Shown: positions 6,108 through 7,869 of the stretch, one piece after another
How the letters are laid out: each line of letters starts with the position of its first letter
Position numbering within the stretch: the first letter of the stretch is position 1
Assembly (NCBI GenBank): GCA_017622155.1
Contig: JAGARS010000211.1
Span: 1 to 7,869 of the forward strand
Reading direction: 5' to 3'
DNA length: 7,869 bases
Origin: Peptococcaceae bacterium
GTDB taxonomy: Bacteria; Bacillota; Peptococcia; Peptococcales; Peptococcaceae
The notes under the pieces: model-generated
What the model was told of the DNA's origin: nothing
The model's input: only the letters and a program-made list of their open reading frames with translations
The model's database searches: none
Translations under genes and position numbers: made by a program

Positions 6108-6136
6108 ATTGTACAGATTTTTGCAGTGCTGTGCAA
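6108..6136 (-). promoter_or_regulatory. Promoter of the HMA/HD operon
   Basis: On the minus strand the -35 box is TTGCAC (6136-6131), followed by a 17-nt spacer and TACAAT (6113-6108). It overlaps an inverted repeat TTGCA-N6-TGCAA at 6121-6136, which could bind a regulator over the -35 box. It faces away from the pyrK promoter in the same divergent region. Confidence 0.75.
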
Positions 6137-6159
6137 TGGATAATTTGAAATGATTTTTT

Positions 6160-6175
6160 CACAAAATGCACAAAA
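6160..6175. repeat. Direct CACAAAA repeat in the divergent promoter region
   Basis: CACAAAA occurs at 6160-6166 and again at 6169-6175, one helical turn (9 bp) apart, just before the pyrK -35 region. The spacing would suit a regulator binding one face of the DNA, but a chance origin in AT-rich DNA is possible. Confidence 0.3.
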
Positions 6176-6178
6176 CAG

Positions 6179-6208
6179 TTTACGGCTCTTTACCGAATGT
6201 GATAAAAT
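6179..6208 (+). promoter_or_regulatory. Promoter of pyrK-pyrD
   Basis: The -10 box is TAAAAT (6203-6208), preceded by the extended -10 TGA (6200-6202). The best -35 is TTTACG (6179-6184), with an 18-nt spacer. The predicted leader to the pyrK ATG is only about 30 nt, which is too short for the PyrR-type attenuator found before many Bacillota pyr operons. Confidence 0.7.
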
Positions 6209-6232
6209 AAACAAAGTAACAAACTGCGTTTT

Positions 6233-6237
6233 GGAGG
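6233..6237 (+). promoter_or_regulatory. Ribosome binding site deciding the pyrK start
   Basis: GGAGG lies 8 nt before the ATG at 6246. The in-frame ATG at 6240 is only 2 nt away and is too close, and a longer in-frame start at 6150 would lie upstream of the promoter. Confidence 0.85.
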
Positions 6238-6245
6238 TAATGATT

Positions 6246-6950
6246 ATGGCAACAGTTTTAAGTAATATTGCAGTAAGTGATGAATTTTATCTGCTGAAGG
6301 CTTCCGGCAAATTTGACGGCAAGATGGGGCAGTTCTGCATGCTGCGTGCATGGGAGGACTATCCGGTATTGTCTCGCCCAATCAGTATTTTTGATTGTGA
6401 TGACGAGGGCATCAGCTTTTTATATAAAGTAGTAGGGCAGGGTACTGAGATTCTGGCGCAGCTAAAAGCCGGTGATGATATTGATGTGCAGGGGCCTTAT
6501 GGTACCGGATTTCCTGATGTAACAGGGAAGATTGCACTGGTAGGCGGCGGCATTGGGGTAGCTCCGCTGCACCTCACAGCAAAAGTATTGAAAGCTGCCG
6601 GCAATCAGGTAGATATGTATTTAGGGTTTCAGAGTGAGCCGTTATTAAAAGAACAGTACGAAGCAGTGTGTGACAAGCTGATTATTAATATTGGCGGTTA
6701 TGTTACTGATGATATCAATCCGGCTGAATATGATTATATCTTGACTTGCGGTCCGGAAATTATGATGAAAGTATTGTACAACAAAGTAAAAGATACCGAT
6801 GCGCAGCTGTATGTATCTATGGAAAATCGTATGGGCTGCGGTGTAGGTGCGTGTCTGGTATGCAGCTGCAAAACAAGCGGCGGCAATAAGAAAGTATGCA
6901 AAGATGGGCCGGTATTCAAGGCAGAGGAGGTATTTGCAGATGAGCAGTAG
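6246..6950 (+). CDS. pyrK: Dihydroorotate dehydrogenase B, electron-transfer subunit
   Basis: PyrK passes electrons from PyrD to NAD+ through FAD and a [2Fe-2S] cluster. In this 234-residue protein the FAD domain shows RPISIFD (44-50) and GPYGTGF (83-89). The NAD-binding domain shows [10 protein letters not shown] (99-108) and CGPEIMM (168-174). The C-terminal cluster has four cysteines, C198, C203, C206 and C218, in [10 protein letters not shown] and VCKDGPVF, the family arrangement. An extra C208 lies within it. The protein is slightly shorter than well-known homologues, but no domain is missing. Its last 11 bases overlap the start of pyrD, so the two subunits are translationally coupled and are expected to form an A2B2 complex in the cytosol. 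The identification is very secure. Confidence 0.96.
   Translation: MATVLSNIAVSDEFYLLKASGKFDGKMGQFCMLRAWEDYPVLSRPISIFDCDDEGISFLYKVVGQGTEILAQLKAGDDIDVQGPYGTGFPDVTGKIALVGGGIGVAPLHLTAKVLKAAGNQVDMYLGFQSEPLLKEQYEAVCDKLIINIGGYVTDDINPAEYDYILTCGPEIMMKVLYNKVKDTDAQLYVSMENRMGCGVGACLVCSCKTSGGNKKVCKDGPVFKAEEVFADEQ
6926..6930 (+). promoter_or_regulatory. Ribosome binding site deciding the pyrD start
   Basis: GGAGG inside the end of pyrK lies 9 nt before the pyrD ATG at 6940. The frame is open further upstream to 6847, but those residues are encoded by pyrK's cysteine-cluster region in another frame and have no family character. Confidence 0.85.
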
Positions 6951-7845
6951 ATTACAGGTAGAATTTGCAGGTGTACCATTCAAAAATCCTGTGGTAATGG
7001 CTTCCGGCACTTTCGGATTTGGCCGTGAATATGCAGAGCTGTTTGATATTGAGAAGCTTGGCGGCATTTCTTCCAAAGGGCTTACATTAAATCCGCGCAG
7101 CGGCAATGAAGGTATTCGCATTTGGGAAACTCCTTCCGGGATTATGAACAGTGTTGGTCTTGAAAACCCGGGTGTAGAAGGGTTTATTGCAAAAGACCTG
7201 GACTGGGTGAATGGTCTGGATTTGGTCAATGTAGTGAATGTAGGCGGTCACAGTATTGAAGATTATGTACAGGCTGTGGAACGTTTGAATGATGTGCATT
7301 TGGATATTTTAGAACTCAATATTTCCTGCCCAAATGTAAAACAGGGCGGTATGAATTTCGGTGTAAAAACCGATTTAGCCAGTGAAGTAGTGCGTACCAT
7401 TCGTAAAGTGTGCAAGCACAAACTGGTGATTAAGCTGTCTCCGAATGCAGAAAATATTGTAGACTTGGCGAAAGCATGCGAAGCAGAGGGCGCAGAGGGG
7501 ATTTCATTAGTGAATACCTTCTTGGGTATGGCTATCGATATCAATAAGCGCAAGCCGGTATTCAACAATGGTTATGCAGGGCTGTCCGGCCCGGCAATTA
7601 AACCAATTGCTCTGCGAATGGTGCATCAGGTTAGTCATGCGGTAAATATTCCGGTAATGGGTTTAGGCGGCATTACTACCTGGCAGGATGCCATTGAGTT
7701 TATCATGGCCGGTGCGACAGTGATTCAGGTAGGTACAGCTACCTTCATGAAGCCTGATAAAGCGCTGGATATTATTGCGGGTATGGAACGCTACTGTGAA
7801 GAAAACAATATTTCTAATATTTCTGAAATCAGAGGTATTGTATAA
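6940..7845 (+). CDS. pyrD: Dihydroorotate dehydrogenase B, catalytic subunit
   Basis: PyrD oxidises dihydroorotate to orotate, the fourth step of UMP synthesis, using FMN. The 301-residue length is right for class 1B. Visible motifs of the TIM barrel are ASGTFGFG (21-28), SSKGLTL (44-50) with K46, NSVGLENPG (70-78), and LNISCPN (126-132) with the catalytic C130 that marks class 1 enzymes. Further along are IKLSPN (164-169), [10 protein letters not shown] (191-200), the FMN-phosphate loops [11 protein letters not shown] (241-251) and GTATF (265-269). With PyrK directly upstream this is the NAD-dependent type, not the fumarate-linked 1A type. It probably continues into more pyr genes beyond the window edge, since no terminator is seen within the 24 nt after its stop. 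Confidence 0.97.
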   Translation: MSSRLQVEFAGVPFKNPVVMASGTFGFGREYAELFDIEKLGGISSKGLTLNPRSGNEGIRIWETPSGIMNSVGLENPGVEGFIAKDLDWVNGLDLVNVVNVGGHSIEDYVQAVERLNDVHLDILELNISCPNVKQGGMNFGVKTDLASEVVRTIRKVCKHKLVIKLSPNAENIVDLAKACEAEGAEGISLVNTFLGMAIDINKRKPVFNNGYAGLSGPAIKPIALRMVHQVSHAVNIPVMGLGGITTWQDAIEFIMAGATVIQVGTATFMKPDKALDIIAGMERYCEENNISNISEIRGIV

Positions 7846-7869
7846 AAGGATGCATAAAAAGAAAAACCA

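Noticed and set aside
6110..6115. TGTACA palindrome over the HMA promoter -10 as a copper-regulator box
   Set aside because: It is only six bases and does not match the TACA-NN-TGTA form of the CopY box, so I do not call an operator from it.
7850..7869. ATG after pyrD opening a frame MHKKKN to the window edge
   Set aside because: AAAAGG directly abuts the ATG with no proper spacing, and too few codons are visible to tell a gene from spacer.

Overview
The window looks like chromosomal DNA of a Bacillota (Firmicutes-type) bacterium. It is moderately AT-rich by eye, has strong AAGGAGG-like ribosome binding sites about 7-9 nt before almost every start, compact operons, sigma-A type promoters, and a two-subunit dihydroorotate dehydrogenase B (PyrK + PyrD). 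The gene content would suit an anaerobic gut-type Firmicute, but I cannot name the genus. I see no phage, insertion sequence, CRISPR array, tRNA or rRNA.

Layout. 1-332 is non-coding apart from a possible tail of an upstream gene. It holds a perfect inverted repeat, an intrinsic terminator for whatever lies to the left, and a near-consensus promoter. 333-770 encodes a YqeY/GatB-like protein. 897-3842 is a tight three-gene cluster with its own promoter: a DUF5058-type six-helix membrane protein, a second six-helix membrane protein, and a membrane-anchored M20 metallopeptidase of the carboxypeptidase S/PM20D1 type. 3914-4954 holds a transglutaminase-like cysteine enzyme and a small lysine-rich membrane protein. 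A perfect 15-bp hairpin at 4998-5034 ends this rightward block and also serves the leftward genes that converge on it.

On the minus strand, a heavy-metal-associated (CopZ-like) protein (6085-5867) is followed by an HD-domain protein of the MESH1/SpoT-hydrolase type with an extra C-terminal region (5826-5050). They share a promoter in the 160-bp divergent region 6086-6245. On the plus strand the same region drives pyrK (6246-6950), which overlaps pyrD (6940-7845). Together these make the NAD-linked dihydroorotate dehydrogenase of pyrimidine synthesis.

The most promising undescribed system is 897-3842. The two membrane proteins have a similar helix layout and each carries a GVxxS(W/Y)L motif just after the second helix, which suggests two related subunits of one transporter. 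The co-encoded M20 enzyme would then process the transported peptide or N-acyl amino acid. This is inference, not an established function.
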